A program made the position numbers and the translations under genes. Under the pieces are notes generated by a model. That model was not told the DNA's origin, ran no database searches, and worked only from the letters and a program-made list of their open reading frames with translations. From assembly GCA_028717345.1 (NCBI GenBank), contig JAQUNZ010000003.1, forward strand, positions 1-64,000: a DNA stretch of 64,000 bases, read 5' to 3'. Source of the DNA: Candidatus Methanoperedens sp. (GTDB taxonomy: Archaea > Halobacteriota > Methanosarcinia > Methanosarcinales > Methanoperedenaceae). This document shows, piece by piece, positions 16,312 through 25,388 of this stretch. How positions within the stretch are numbered: position 1 is the first letter of the stretch; each line of letters begins with the position of its first letter.

Positions 16312-18687
16312 CTACCCCGTGCCTCTTGCTTTTGTTTTCGCACTCATTATCAGGATTATCCCGACCGCAAAGAGAATGATCCCGATCCATGCAAGATCCA
16401 CTGCAGGGATTATCTTGAGCGTCAGGGGGATCGAACCTCCGCCAGTTCCCTGGAATATAACATATACGTCACCAGCTAAAAGACCTAAGGACGGGCTGAC
16501 CATCGGGAATGTCCCGCTTCCGCCTTTTCCCTGAAGATATTCTGCAGTACCGCTTCCGATCTTGTTATTCCCCTGGTAGACCTCAAGTTTAACGCTCTGG
16601 ACATTGTAATTACCAGATTCAGTCCCTGCCGCTTCCCCGACATCATCAGGACGCGAGAATATTACAAGATCAAATGTTCTATTGATGGAAGAACTCTTGA
16701 ATTGCGACATCAGGAAACCCTTAGCAGAACGCGTGCTTCCTTCTTCTATGGATATGGGTTCAGCAGACTGTGTTGCAGCCCAGATGCTGCCCGTACCGTC
16801 ATCAAGCCTGATATATGCGGTATAAGTGATTGGGGGTGTCTCGGTCTGGGTTTTTAAAACCTCAACTACCTTGCCTTTTACCTGGATATTTTCGCCGGAA
16901 AATCCTCCCGGATTGGAGAGTACGTCTGATATCTTTGTTCCACCTGCTGAACTGCTTTCAGTCAGGCTGCGAGACGACAGTTCAAGAACCCTTATTCCAT
17001 AACCATCACCTACATCAAAGATCTGTCCCTGTGCTCCTATCGGTATATTGATCCTTTCAATGCTTGTTGTCCTTATAGAACTGACCACAGAGCCAAAGAT
17101 TATCAGTACCACAGCGATATGTATCATCGTCATACCAATGCCCTTGATCCTCACACGAAGGTTGGTGGAGCTCATGTATCCATTGAGATACTCGATCACA
17201 GAGGCAGTGACATATATCAAAGGAGGGAAGATGGATAATACTGAGATGCTGCCAATGAGTTTGTATATTCCCGGTTCCCGTACCCAGAACGGGCTGTTGT
17301 GGTCAAGCACGTAGAAATTATCAGTGCGCGGCAGCATTGTCAATATAGTAAGCGCTGCAACGATGAATAGTGTCTTTTTCTGTTTTTCCTTTTCTGGTTC
17401 CTTATAGTTCAGGCAGAACCCGAGAGCAAGGAGCAGTATCAGCGTAAATGGATAGCTCCATACATTGAAGAAGTTCTTGGTATCTGACGCCACATTCACC
17501 TTCAGACCCTGAGTGATCTGGATAAATACCGGGTATGTTATGCCCCAGAATGAGATGAACGCCAGCACCACGAACATGAGCAGCGTGATATAGAAAACAT
17601 TTGTCTTATTCCAGAATCCCCTGTCTTCTTCTGCGGTTTCTGCTTCTTCAAAGTACCGTTTTATCCCAAGACCAAGAGACACGAGCGTGGTCAGACCTAT
17701 AGATAGCAGCAGCAGTGTTCCTGTTGAGGCTTCTCCAAAAGCGTGCACAGAGTTGAAAAGACCGCTTCGCACCACTATGGCTGCATAAATGATAAGGATA
17801 AAAGAGACCGCTGAAAGCATTGGCGTAGCTATCGCAAAGGTGTTCTTGTTTTTCCTGTGAAGTGCTGCCGCATGGAGGTAGCCTGTGAGTGTGAGCCAGG
17901 GGATGAACGACGCGGTCTCCACCGGGTCCCATGCCCAGAATCCACCCCAGCCAAGGATAAAATATGCCCAGACCCCGCCGACGGCGATGCCCATTCCAAG
18001 GATCAGCCAGGTAAAGCGCGCCCACTGCCTGCCAAGCTCTTCCCATCCTTCATCTTTTGTGATAAGATATACGATGGCTGCAGCAAATGGTATTGTCATT
18101 CCTGCATAGCCGATGAACATTAAAGGCGGATGCAGTATCATCCAGATGTTCACAAGAAGCGCATTAAGCCCATTGCCTGCTGCAGGCACAAAGTTGGCAG
18201 GCAGGTCGCCCCTGGCGATCATATCAGCGATGTTTGGTAACTCGTATATAGATTTAAAAGGTGTCTGGATCAGTGTGAGAACTATGAAATATATCCCTAT
18301 AATAAGCGTTATTATTTGTGTTCTCCTTTCAAGCGGGGTTGAATGCTTTGTGGTGATCGCAAGCCAAGCCGAAGAGAGGAATATAACCCATACCCAGAGC
18401 AGGTATGTCCCGGGCTGACCCGCCCAGGTGCCTGATAACTTGTATATCATAGGCAGATCGGTGCTTGAGTACTCCCATACATATTCGTACGTAAAGTCAC
18501 TCACTGCGAAATAATAGGTGAGGAGCAGGTAGGCGAATGTGAGAAGTCCGGCAGATAGAAGTATCGCAGGTGTGACAAACTTTGAAAAAATCTCGCTCTT
18601 TTTAAACTCTTTCAACAACAATCCAAGAAGCGCAATCGCGCTAACCACTAGTGTGGCATAAAGTATCTGGTTTCCAAAAGTGATCAT
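16312..18687 (-). CDS. ccmF: CcmF/CcsA-type heme handling protein for cytochrome c maturation
   Basis: The 791-residue polytopic protein carries the heme-handling signatures of CcmF: SGTWAGQPGTYL at 85-96, HPPLMFIGY at 186-194 and the tryptophan-rich WGGFWAWD at 247-254, within about 14 membrane helices. A large soluble domain near 560-720 includes an OB-fold-like stretch (GENIQVKGKVVEVLKTQTE ... YIRLDDGTGSIWAA) that recalls CcmE-type heme chaperones. It would attach heme to CXXCH motifs of secreted cytochromes. It is longer than bacterial CcmF (~650), the excess being the soluble domain. The upstream thioredoxin-like gene ends one base before its start. Confidence 0.92.
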   Translation of the reverse strand: MITFGNQILYATLVVSAIALLGLLLKEFKKSEIFSKFVTPAILLSAGLLTFAYLLLTYYFAVSDFTYEYVWEYSSTDLPMIYKLSGTWAGQPGTYLLWVWVIFLSSAWLAITTKHSTPLERRTQIITLIIGIYFIVLTLIQTPFKSIYELPNIADMIARGDLPANFVPAAGNGLNALLVNIWMILHPPLMFIGYAGMTIPFAAAIVYLITKDEGWEELGRQWARFTWLILGMGIAVGGVWAYFILGWGGFWAWDPVETASFIPWLTLTGYLHAAALHRKNKNTFAIATPMLSAVSFILIIYAAIVVRSGLFNSVHAFGEASTGTLLLLSIGLTTLVSLGLGIKRYFEEAETAEEDRGFWNKTNVFYITLLMFVVLAFISFWGITYPVFIQITQGLKVNVASDTKNFFNVWSYPFTLILLLALGFCLNYKEPEKEKQKKTLFIVAALTILTMLPRTDNFYVLDHNSPFWVREPGIYKLIGSISVLSIFPPLIYVTASVIEYLNGYMSSTNLRVRIKGIGMTMIHIAVVLIIFGSVVSSIRTTSIERINIPIGAQGQIFDVGDGYGIRVLELSSRSLTESSSAGGTKISDVLSNPGGFSGENIQVKGKVVEVLKTQTETPPITYTAYIRLDDGTGSIWAATQSAEPISIEEGSTRSAKGFLMSQFKSSSINRTFDLVIFSRPDDVGEAAGTESGNYNVQSVKLEVYQGNNKIGSGTAEYLQGKGGSGTFPMVSPSLGLLAGDVYVIFQGTGGGSIPLTLKIIPAVDLAWIGIILFAVGIILIMSAKTKARGTG

Positions 18688-18688
18688 A

Positions 18689-19171
18689 TTATTTGCTCCT
18701 GACCTGGTCCCTTACCTGGGTAACAATAGGAAGGAATGTCCCTGCATCCACCGCACCTGCAACCCTTTCGATCACATTCCCCTTACTATCGAGGAAAAGC
18801 ACATATGGCGGGTAGCTTACACCATATTTGCCCGACACGTCCCTGTCAATATCAAGGTCCATTGCTACGAGTACATAGTCATCCTGAAGTATTTTCTTTA
18901 CCTGCGGATTCCCGAGAGTGTCTGATTGGAATTTTGCACAGTACTGGCACCATATAGCCCAGAAATAAACTGCAATTGGCTTGTTTTCAAGTGAAGCCTG
19001 CTCAAAACCTTTCTCAAGACCTGGAGCTGAACGGTACCAGGTGAGACCTGCAAGATATGAGTAATTGCTGTCGCTCAGCCTGAAGTCGGAAAGGGAGATG
19101 TTATATGTTCCAACTGCGATGGCAAGGATCAGTATCAGTACAAATATAGTGGTCAGTTTCTTGGTTTTCAT
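18689..19171 (-). CDS. membrane-anchored thioredoxin-like protein
   Basis: The 160-residue protein has an N-terminal signal-anchor (about 7-24) and a thioredoxin fold with active site WCQYC at 74-78 and a cis-Pro segment YPPYVLFLD near 120. It would keep cytochrome c heme-binding cysteines reduced outside the membrane, receiving electrons from the CcdA-like protein. It ends one base before the ccmF gene and belongs to the same transcript. Confidence 0.9.
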   Translation of the reverse strand: MKTKKLTTIFVLILILAIAVGTYNISLSDFRLSDSNYSYLAGLTWYRSAPGLEKGFEQASLENKPIAVYFWAIWCQYCAKFQSDTLGNPQVKKILQDDYVLVAMDLDIDRDVSGKYGVSYPPYVLFLDSKGNVIERVAGAVDAGTFLPIVTQVRDQVRSK

Positions 19172-19260
19172 ATGTATGTTCCTAAATTGTTTGGACTATA
19201 TAAGCTTATTTTGTTTTTTTGGATCTTAGCAGGTTTAATAGCATATATTTTGATGTAAAT

Positions 19261-20655
19261 TCATATTATCGGGATTGTCAGTATCTTCACTCCTATTAAC
19301 AGATAAACAACAGCGGTTACGCCTATCGCAAACATACTCTGGCGCAGTTCTTTTTCAGTTTGTGACAGCCTTTTGCTTATAAGATAGCCAGTCCATACCG
19401 TGAAAATGAAACCTGCAAGAAGGAGGAGGATCTGGATATGGTTTATCGTCTGGAAATTTATTGCAAATTCCCATACTTTCCCGAACATTTTTCCTATAGT
19501 GCTTATTATCAGGAGTATTCCTTTCAGGAACCTGAAGGTGTTCTCAGCAAGGTAAACTGACAGCGCCAGTGGGATAAAGGCATAAGAGAGATCGATGAAC
19601 TTCTGTTTTGTGTTCCCGCCCGAAAAGACCTTTGTTGATAAATACATAAGCCCTGCAGCTCCAAGCGTTATCGAAGTAAATATGATAATAGCCCACATGT
19701 TCCTGTAGTAGTTCACGAAAAAGGTATAGTTGGCAATATAATCGAATGGTGCGGTGGACCTGACAAAATTAATTATGATATTCCTGAACTCGAAGCGTTC
19801 CATTCCCATGACAAAGAGGAATATGATGATTATCCCGTGGACAAGATAAGCCTCGTCCATGTGAGTTTTCCTTGACCTGATGATATCTGCGCCCGGAAGC
19901 CTCGGACTTATCCTGATATTATCCTTTGAGCATGATTTAACGCATTCCATGCACATGATGCAGTAGTTATTGCGCTCCATGGTCTGGGGGAATTCACCCA
20001 CAGGGCAGCCTTTTCCTGCTTCGGTGCCTATCACGCATTCTTTAATATTGTGTTCTGAGCATGTTTTTTTTGATTTGCAGCGAAGCTCAATGATCGAGAG
20101 CATTGAGAACACACCGAGAACAAGACCAATAGGGCAGATGTATCTGCAGAAAGACCTTTTTTCAAATATCGCTCCCATTACCACAGCAAGCCCTGTGAAG
20201 AATATCAGCAGTAATGCTGTGTTCGGGGGATTGCGCGTGAACATGAAAAAGTGGCGTTCAGCAGCGAAAATGAGCAGGAATAAAATTACAGCTATCCAGA
20301 GGTTGCGGTATTTTTCTGGATATTTCTTTTTAAGGCTGAATACTGACTGCGTCCAGTCACCTACTGCGCCTATGGGGCATGCAAAACACCACAGCCTGCC
20401 AAAAAAAATGATCGTGAAAGCAAGTATAGGATGCCAGAGATCCCATATCATGGTCGTGGCAAAGGGAATCCCGCCGTGGAAGCGCAGGTCGGGTTTGCTT
20501 GCAAGACCGTAGTAAAGGATAATAATCAAAACTGCAAAGAATACAAGATTTACCGCGGGCTTAAAGAACCTGTTACTGAAAAGGTTATTGAAGAAATATA
20601 CATCCAGAAGGTCGGGTTTTTCGTTGTTTTCATTGTCCGTTTCGTCTTTATTCAT
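19261..20655 (-). CDS. membrane polyferredoxin (NapH/CcoG-like)
   Basis: The 464-residue protein has about nine membrane helices and three cysteine clusters: CFACP at 90-94, CRYICP at 170-175 and a 4Fe-4S ferredoxin motif CIMCMECVKSC at 232-242. The first two are the twin CxxxCP-type motifs of NapH/NosR-like electron carriers that face the cytoplasm. It likely passes electrons across or along the membrane for reductive steps of cytochrome assembly or a periplasmic redox enzyme. It lies between the thioredoxin-like and CcdA-like genes, six bases after the latter. Confidence 0.9.
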   Translation of the reverse strand: MNKDETDNENNEKPDLLDVYFFNNLFSNRFFKPAVNLVFFAVLIIILYYGLASKPDLRFHGGIPFATTMIWDLWHPILAFTIIFFGRLWCFACPIGAVGDWTQSVFSLKKKYPEKYRNLWIAVILFLLIFAAERHFFMFTRNPPNTALLLIFFTGLAVVMGAIFEKRSFCRYICPIGLVLGVFSMLSIIELRCKSKKTCSEHNIKECVIGTEAGKGCPVGEFPQTMERNNYCIMCMECVKSCSKDNIRISPRLPGADIIRSRKTHMDEAYLVHGIIIIFLFVMGMERFEFRNIIINFVRSTAPFDYIANYTFFVNYYRNMWAIIIFTSITLGAAGLMYLSTKVFSGGNTKQKFIDLSYAFIPLALSVYLAENTFRFLKGILLIISTIGKMFGKVWEFAINFQTINHIQILLLLAGFIFTVWTGYLISKRLSQTEKELRQSMFAIGVTAVVYLLIGVKILTIPII

Positions 20656-20661
20656 TTTACC

Positions 20662-21387
20662 TCAGAAATATACCGGGAAATAAGGCAAAAGCGCTGCCTT
20701 GATGATCCTATCTATTCCGAATAGCATCATCAGACCGACCAGTATCAAAATGAGTCCTGAAAGTTTCTTAAAGAAATGCCCTCTCTTCACGAACCAGTTG
20801 ACCCGTCCGGATATGCTCTTTCCTGAATACGCTATTATAAGCATTGGAATTGAGACGCCACCCGAATATACGATAAGAAGAAGGGTTCCATATAGCATGT
20901 CAACGCCTCCAGAACTCAACTGAACGTATGCGAACACTGCTCCGAGGATCGGTCCCACGCAGGGTATCCACAGTACGCCCAGGGACATTCCAAGGAATAG
21001 ACCGCTTAAAAGCCCCCCACCGGGAGCTTTCGAGGTAAGTTTGCCAAGGAATGACATCCGCTCCAGCACAGAGTTTACAGCAGAGCTTGAAATTTTCACA
21101 TACATCTGGTTCACATCATCGTCAAAAAGGAGCGCGCCCATTAATATAATGATAAATATAGAGAACCAGCGCAGGTACTCGGCAAAATACCCAAAAGATG
21201 CGACTGCATTAATAAGAATGCCCATCAACGTAAAAGTTATGGACATCCCTGTTACAATAGCTAAGGGTCTCAACCTGCTCCCTACGGAACCTGATAATAC
21301 TGCCGGCAGTATGGGAAGAATGCAGGGCGTGACCACCGTAGCTAGCCCTGCGATGAAAACCCATAATATTGACGGCGCAGCTTCCAT
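20662..21387 (-). CDS. ccdA: CcdA/DsbD-type thiol-reductant transporter
   Basis: The 241-residue protein has six membrane helices and the two conserved membrane cysteines, Cys22 in VVTPCILPILPA and Cys143 in WIPCVGPILGA, typical of CcdA. CcdA moves reducing equivalents from cytoplasmic thioredoxin to extracytoplasmic thioredoxin-like proteins. It starts 12 bases after the PCYCGC gene and is followed by the polyferredoxin gene after six bases. The two thioredoxin-like proteins of the cluster are its natural partners. Confidence 0.93.
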   Translation of the reverse strand: MEAAPSILWVFIAGLATVVTPCILPILPAVLSGSVGSRLRPLAIVTGMSITFTLMGILINAVASFGYFAEYLRWFSIFIIILMGALLFDDDVNQMYVKISSSAVNSVLERMSFLGKLTSKAPGGGLLSGLFLGMSLGVLWIPCVGPILGAVFAYVQLSSGGVDMLYGTLLLIVYSGGVSIPMLIIAYSGKSISGRVNWFVKRGHFFKKLSGLILILVGLMMLFGIDRIIKAALLPYFPVYF

Positions 21388-21399
21388 TAATAAATGTCC

Positions 21400-22659
21400 T
21401 TAAATATCAATTCCGTAATTTTGCATCGCTTCAGACCTGACGTTAGACAGGGTGGATGTCATTCTTATGATTAATGTATTGTTTTCCATGCTGACTTCAT
21501 ATGACCTGAAGCCGCGACCTGAACTTGAATTCTTAAGGTCATTGTACTTCGCAAGAGGAACAGCCGCTCTGTCTTTGATACTGAATGCGATCTCTCCTGT
21601 AATATCGTTCCCTGATCTTATAAAACCGATGTAACTCGCATTTGCAAAAGAAGATGCATTGGAGTTTATCTTGGCAAATCCTGCATTCTCATCGTTCACT
21701 TTTTCAAGGAGGGACTTATAAGTATTGTATGCAGTTGCATTGCTTTGCTCTTTAAAGAGAGCCTGCACGCTCGCCGTCATGTCTTTCGTGCTGTATATGA
21801 ATGGTCTTGTTGACAGGATATGATCTGCGTCATTACCTGCTCTTGATTGAACGCTGGCTAAGGATTTTCCAACATCATGCAGTTCAACCCACGAGTTTTT
21901 TGAATATTCTGAGTTCAGCATCCCTATTATTTGCGTCCCGTAAAAATCAACACCTGGCATAGCACTTTCCTCAATGCCTGTTCCCTGTTTCAGGTTGGCA
22001 AAATATGCCCATGAGATCCCGGCTGGAGTTAACTTCAAACCATCGCTTAAGGACTTGAAATTATCTGAAAGGGAAAGGGAAGACAGGTCTGTCTGGGGAG
22101 CAGTTGTTTTTGAGGGTGTGGGCAAAGGCGCTGTAGATGCCGCAAGTTTCGGTGTGAGTATTGGGTTATAAGTGTCGCTTACAGGTGGTGTTTTCGTTCT
22201 TCCATCTGCATACTTGGGTCCATATTCCTTATCTATCAATGCCCTGGCTTCCTTGAGGGTCTTACCTGATTCAAGGTAATTCTGGACTTTTAATGCTTCC
22301 CCGATACACACATCGCAGTACCTGGCATGTTCTTCATATGTCCAGTCATCATGAATGAAACAATCGCGAAGGAACCTGTGCCCCGAGTGTCCGCCGCAGC
22401 CGCAGTAGCACGGAATCTGTTCGAGTACATCAGGATGTTTTGTGGCATAAGTGTACCCGCTTAGAGCCAGTGCATCTGTATAAACGTAATCCGGGAATTT
22501 TATTTCAGGGTTCTGTTTATCCTTGTTTGAATCTGTGCCGCTGAAAAAAACATACCCAATGGCTGCCAAAAGGATCACTGCTGCTGCCCCAATGATCAAT
22601 GTGTTATTTCCCTTCTTTTTCGTAACTATCTTATTCTTAGCTTTTCGTTCAGGTCTCAT
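21400..22659 (-). CDS. exported PCYCGC-motif protein
   Basis: The 419-residue product has a basic N-terminus, one membrane anchor (about 21-40) and a PCYCGC module: PCYCGCG at 83-89, GHSGH at 90-94, DCF at 99-101 and CDVC at 115-118, followed by helices. A Thr/Pro-rich linker (about 155-190) leads to a C-terminal domain of about 220 residues without clear motifs. The PCYCGC module is known from Gram-positive lipoproteins of unknown role. Many Cys and His in a secreted protein beside CcdA and CcmF suggest metal or heme binding. It overlaps the upstream thioredoxin lipoprotein gene by 11 bases. Confidence 0.82.
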   Translation of the reverse strand: MRPERKAKNKIVTKKKGNNTLIIGAAAVILLAAIGYVFFSGTDSNKDKQNPEIKFPDYVYTDALALSGYTYATKHPDVLEQIPCYCGCGGHSGHRFLRDCFIHDDWTYEEHARYCDVCIGEALKVQNYLESGKTLKEARALIDKEYGPKYADGRTKTPPVSDTYNPILTPKLAASTAPLPTPSKTTAPQTDLSSLSLSDNFKSLSDGLKLTPAGISWAYFANLKQGTGIEESAMPGVDFYGTQIIGMLNSEYSKNSWVELHDVGKSLASVQSRAGNDADHILSTRPFIYSTKDMTASVQALFKEQSNATAYNTYKSLLEKVNDENAGFAKINSNASSFANASYIGFIRSGNDITGEIAFSIKDRAAVPLAKYNDLKNSSSGRGFRSYEVSMENNTLIIRMTSTLSNVRSEAMQNYGIDI

Positions 22660-23125
22660 TTTTAAGTCCTCTTGTTAAATTTGCTATCTCATTTATGGTA
22701 TTCAGGAATGTCTGGTTGTCAACGTATCCAGGCAGCCTTTTTATCTCGCTGCCATTAGCGTAAAGGAACAGTTCACTCGGAGTTCCGCGGACTCCATATA
22801 ATCTTGTAATGTTCTTCTGCTTATAGACGTCGATGGAGACTATCGTAAAGTTATTTGAAAGTATCCCAACTATGCTTTTATTCGTGTACGATTCCTCTTC
22901 GAACTTCTTGCACCACCCGCATGTGTCAGATCTGAAATATACGAATAAAGGCTCGCCTGTTTTGTTTGAAACCTCAAAAGCTTTCGTGAGGTTTGTGAAG
23001 AATTTCAGGTCTTTTAATTCCAGTTTACCGTAGTCTGGAGCAAGTTCCTCGATGCATCCTGACAAAAACAGCGCCGATATAAGTGCCAGTAGAAGTATTA
23101 CTGGTATAAATTTCTTCAAGGTCAT
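22649..23125 (-). CDS. thioredoxin-fold lipoprotein
   Basis: The 158-residue protein has a signal peptide ending in the lipobox-like LSGC (Cys24), followed by a thioredoxin fold with active site CGWC at 69-72 and a cis-Pro segment RGTPSELFLY. It would be lipid-anchored outside the membrane and act as a thiol reductase. As the first gene of the block it probably sets its promoter. The 11-base overlap with the PCYCGC gene indicates coupled expression. Confidence 0.88.
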   Translation of the reverse strand: MTLKKFIPVILLLALISALFLSGCIEELAPDYGKLELKDLKFFTNLTKAFEVSNKTGEPLFVYFRSDTCGWCKKFEEESYTNKSIVGILSNNFTIVSIDVYKQKNITRLYGVRGTPSELFLYANGSEIKRLPGYVDNQTFLNTINEIANLTRGLKNET

Positions 23126-23199
23126 TGACTTTACGATTGGCGTAAAGTAATATAAGGATTGCGGTAATTTTCCATGAAAAAAATAAGAATAATAAAGTA

Positions 23200-23430
23200 T
23201 TATCCTTTCTTTATCCTTGCAACTGCAAGTCTTATATCATCATCTTTGACCGTAGTCCTGCCTGCGTGTTTTGCCAGGGTCATGGCTTCGCGGGAAACTT
23301 CAATTCCGTAGTCTTCAAGAACTCTTGCAAGTTCGATGCCTGCTCCTTCACTCACCCTATCTGCTCCCGCCTTCCTTATAATGCGCTCGACCGGAGCAAG
23401 TGGAAGAACTGGTGGTACCTGTTGTGTCAT
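23200..23430 (-). CDS. archaeal histone
   Basis: The 76-residue product is a histone fold (helices around APVERIIRKAGADRVSEGAG, LARVLEDYGIEVSREAMTLAKHAG and RTTVKDDDIRLAVARI). Key residues include the DNA-contacting Arg in VERIIRKAG and the KxD dimer pair VKDDDI. The N-terminus extends about seven residues beyond the usual HMf start. It wraps DNA as dimers or longer stacks. The gene is isolated, with AT-rich upstream sequence. Confidence 0.97.
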   Translation of the reverse strand: MTQQVPPVLPLAPVERIIRKAGADRVSEGAGIELARVLEDYGIEVSREAMTLAKHAGRTTVKDDDIRLAVARIKKG

Positions 23431-23534
23431 TTATTTTCACCTCTTAATTAAAATCTACGATTGGTTTTAATTGAAAATAAAAGTATTTATAACTTTTCAG
23501 ACTGAATAAACAGTTATAAAAAGAAATTTAAATC

Positions 23535-24392
23535 TTATAATGCTCTAGCGCTTGCTGCTATAAAATCGCGGACAAGTTTCGCTCCCATGACCGCTGTCCC
23601 GCCTGAGTCGTATTCAGGCGCTATTTCGACAAGGTCAAAACCCACTATTTTTGGCGCCAGAGATGATATTACTTCCCTTACATCCCGCGGCGTCAATCCA
23701 TAAGGTTCAGGCGTCCCGAGTGCCGGGGCATAAGCAGGGTCAATTGCGTCCATATCCACAGAGAGGTAAATCGGACCCTTTATCTCATTTCGAATATCAT
23801 CGATCACGCTTTCTATACCATTTGAAAAGACATCCTCGGCAGAGAACACTTTGATATTGTTTTCATTGACATAATCGTATTCCTCCCTATTGCCGCTCCT
23901 TATTCCTACAGATGCATATTTTTGGGTAACATTCTCGATGATATGCCTTGAGATACATGCATGGCTGTTCTTCTCGCCCCTGTACTCCTGCCTGAAGTCC
24001 ATGTGCGCGTCAAGAACAACAAAACCAAGGTCTGGATATTTGCTTTTGCATGCATTTACAAAAGGGAAAGTCAGGGAATGTTCTCCCCCGAGCATAATAG
24101 GGATCTTTCCGTCCCCGATATATTTTTCAGCCGTAACCGATATCATTTCAAGTGTCTCATCTATGGTTGAGGCTACCTCAAGGTCACCCGCATCATGTAT
24201 CTGGACATCTGCCAGGTCAATATCGAAAAAGCTGTTATAAGTTTCAAAATTATAGGATGCAGCCCTCATCTCCTGTGGAGCAAGCCTGCTTCCTGTCCTG
24301 AAGCTTGAGGTGCCGTCAAATGGCACCCCGCAAATCACATACCTGGCTGTCTTATAATCAGAGTTCGCGTCTGCAAAAAGAATATTCTGCAT
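23535..24392 (-). CDS. speB: agmatinase family ureohydrolase
   Basis: The 285-residue protein has the ureohydrolase metal motifs GGEHSLT, DAHMDFR and SVDMDAIDPAYAP, which bind two Mn ions. It hydrolyses agmatine to putrescine and urea. It begins at the very next base after the aIF5A stop, so the two share one message. In haloarchaea an agmatinase-like enzyme acts on aIF5A carrying agmatine during hypusine synthesis, and this context fits that role (inference). Confidence 0.93.
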   Translation of the reverse strand: MQNILFADANSDYKTARYVICGVPFDGTSSFRTGSRLAPQEMRAASYNFETYNSFFDIDLADVQIHDAGDLEVASTIDETLEMISVTAEKYIGDGKIPIMLGGEHSLTFPFVNACKSKYPDLGFVVLDAHMDFRQEYRGEKNSHACISRHIIENVTQKYASVGIRSGNREEYDYVNENNIKVFSAEDVFSNGIESVIDDIRNEIKGPIYLSVDMDAIDPAYAPALGTPEPYGLTPRDVREVISSLAPKIVGFDLVEIAPEYDSGGTAVMGAKLVRDFIAASARAL

Positions 24393-24779
24393 CTATATAC
24401 GCATATCAATTTTCATTTTTCCCATCGAGATAAGATAGGAAATGTCTTTCCCTGCAACAATTTTTCCTTTCAGATCTTCGGGTATCTTGAGTTCAAGTGT
24501 TGAATAATCTGCGTTGTCCATTATCTGGACCACATCTCCTGAGACAGAGAGTACCTGCCCGTTTTTCCGTTCTACGATAGGGACATATATCTTTTCTGTT
24601 ACAGGGGCTATTATCGACCGTTTTGTGCCGTCAAAAATGCCGATCGCGTCGATCCTGGATTTTGCCGAGCCATGCTTCCCTGTTTTTGAGTGCGTCATGC
24701 TCTTTATGACGCAGGGCTCCTCATCTATCAGGACATATTTACCTTCTTTCAATGAGCGTACTTCAACTTGATCCTTCAT
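24393..24779 (-). CDS. eif5A: translation factor aIF5A
   Basis: The 128-residue protein has the KOW/SH3-like N-terminal domain with the hypusine loop SKTGKHGSAK, where Lys35 would be modified, and a C-terminal OB fold. aIF5A helps ribosomes through Pro stretches and in termination. It is immediately followed by the agmatinase gene with no spacer. Archease lies upstream, separated by about 60 bases. Confidence 0.97.
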   Translation of the reverse strand: MKDQVEVRSLKEGKYVLIDEEPCVIKSMTHSKTGKHGSAKSRIDAIGIFDGTKRSIIAPVTEKIYVPIVERKNGQVLSVSGDVVQIMDNADYSTLELKIPEDLKGKIVAGKDISYLISMGKMKIDMRI

Positions 24780-24838
24780 TGCTATTCTCCTGCCTTCAAG
24801 ATACCTTCTGGTATAATAAATATGTCGATGATTTGATA

Positions 24839-25264
24839 TTATATATCCAGCACGACCCTGGCAGTCCAGTTATCCCCTTTTTTTGTAACCTCGAACATAT
24901 GGTATGTAACAGCCTTGACATCAGACCTGAGGCTGTGTTTTTCCCTATCTATTTTCTCCCCTTTTGCAGCTGCTTTCAGTATATAATCATCATTTTTCCT
25001 GATATTTATATCAAATACACTAAAAAGGATGTTCTCAGTGTCTTTAAGGAAGACAAGCTCAGAGAGCCAGTCAATGAGCAAACCGTCCACGCTCTCGTTT
25101 TCAAGCTCGATTTCACGGGTTAAAAGCTGCTTCACGGTATTCGTATCTGCCATTACTTCAAAGGTTGCGATTGCAGCGTCGCTGAATAGTTCTTCAAGCG
25201 TTCTTCCCGTTGCTTCAAAAGCCGCGTCTGCACTGGATAGTTCTTCGAGATACCGGTATGGCAT
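24839..25264 (-). CDS. archease
   Basis: The 141-residue protein matches archease: PYRYLEELSSADAAFEATG at the start, then LLIDWLSELVFLKDTENILF and AVTYHMFEVTKKGDNWTARVVLDI at the end, which supply the acidic metal-binding residues. Archease activates the RtcB tRNA ligase. RtcB is not in the window. It is a single gene upstream of the aIF5A-agmatinase pair. Confidence 0.92.
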   Translation of the reverse strand: MPYRYLEELSSADAAFEATGRTLEELFSDAAIATFEVMADTNTVKQLLTREIELENESVDGLLIDWLSELVFLKDTENILFSVFDINIRKNDDYILKAAAKGEKIDREKHSLRSDVKAVTYHMFEVTKKGDNWTARVVLDI

Positions 25265-25388
25265 ATGAATATCTTATATATTCAGTCACTATTTATTCTT
25301 GATGTGGTGTTCCCTTAATAATTATTATTAATCGTTATCAATTAATTATTTATCAGAGCAACCCAGAATTATATGTGGAGGAGAATAC

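Noticed and set aside
15311-23125. c-type cytochrome genes within the maturation cluster
   Set aside because: No CxxCH motif is present in any of the proteins; the substrates must lie elsewhere.
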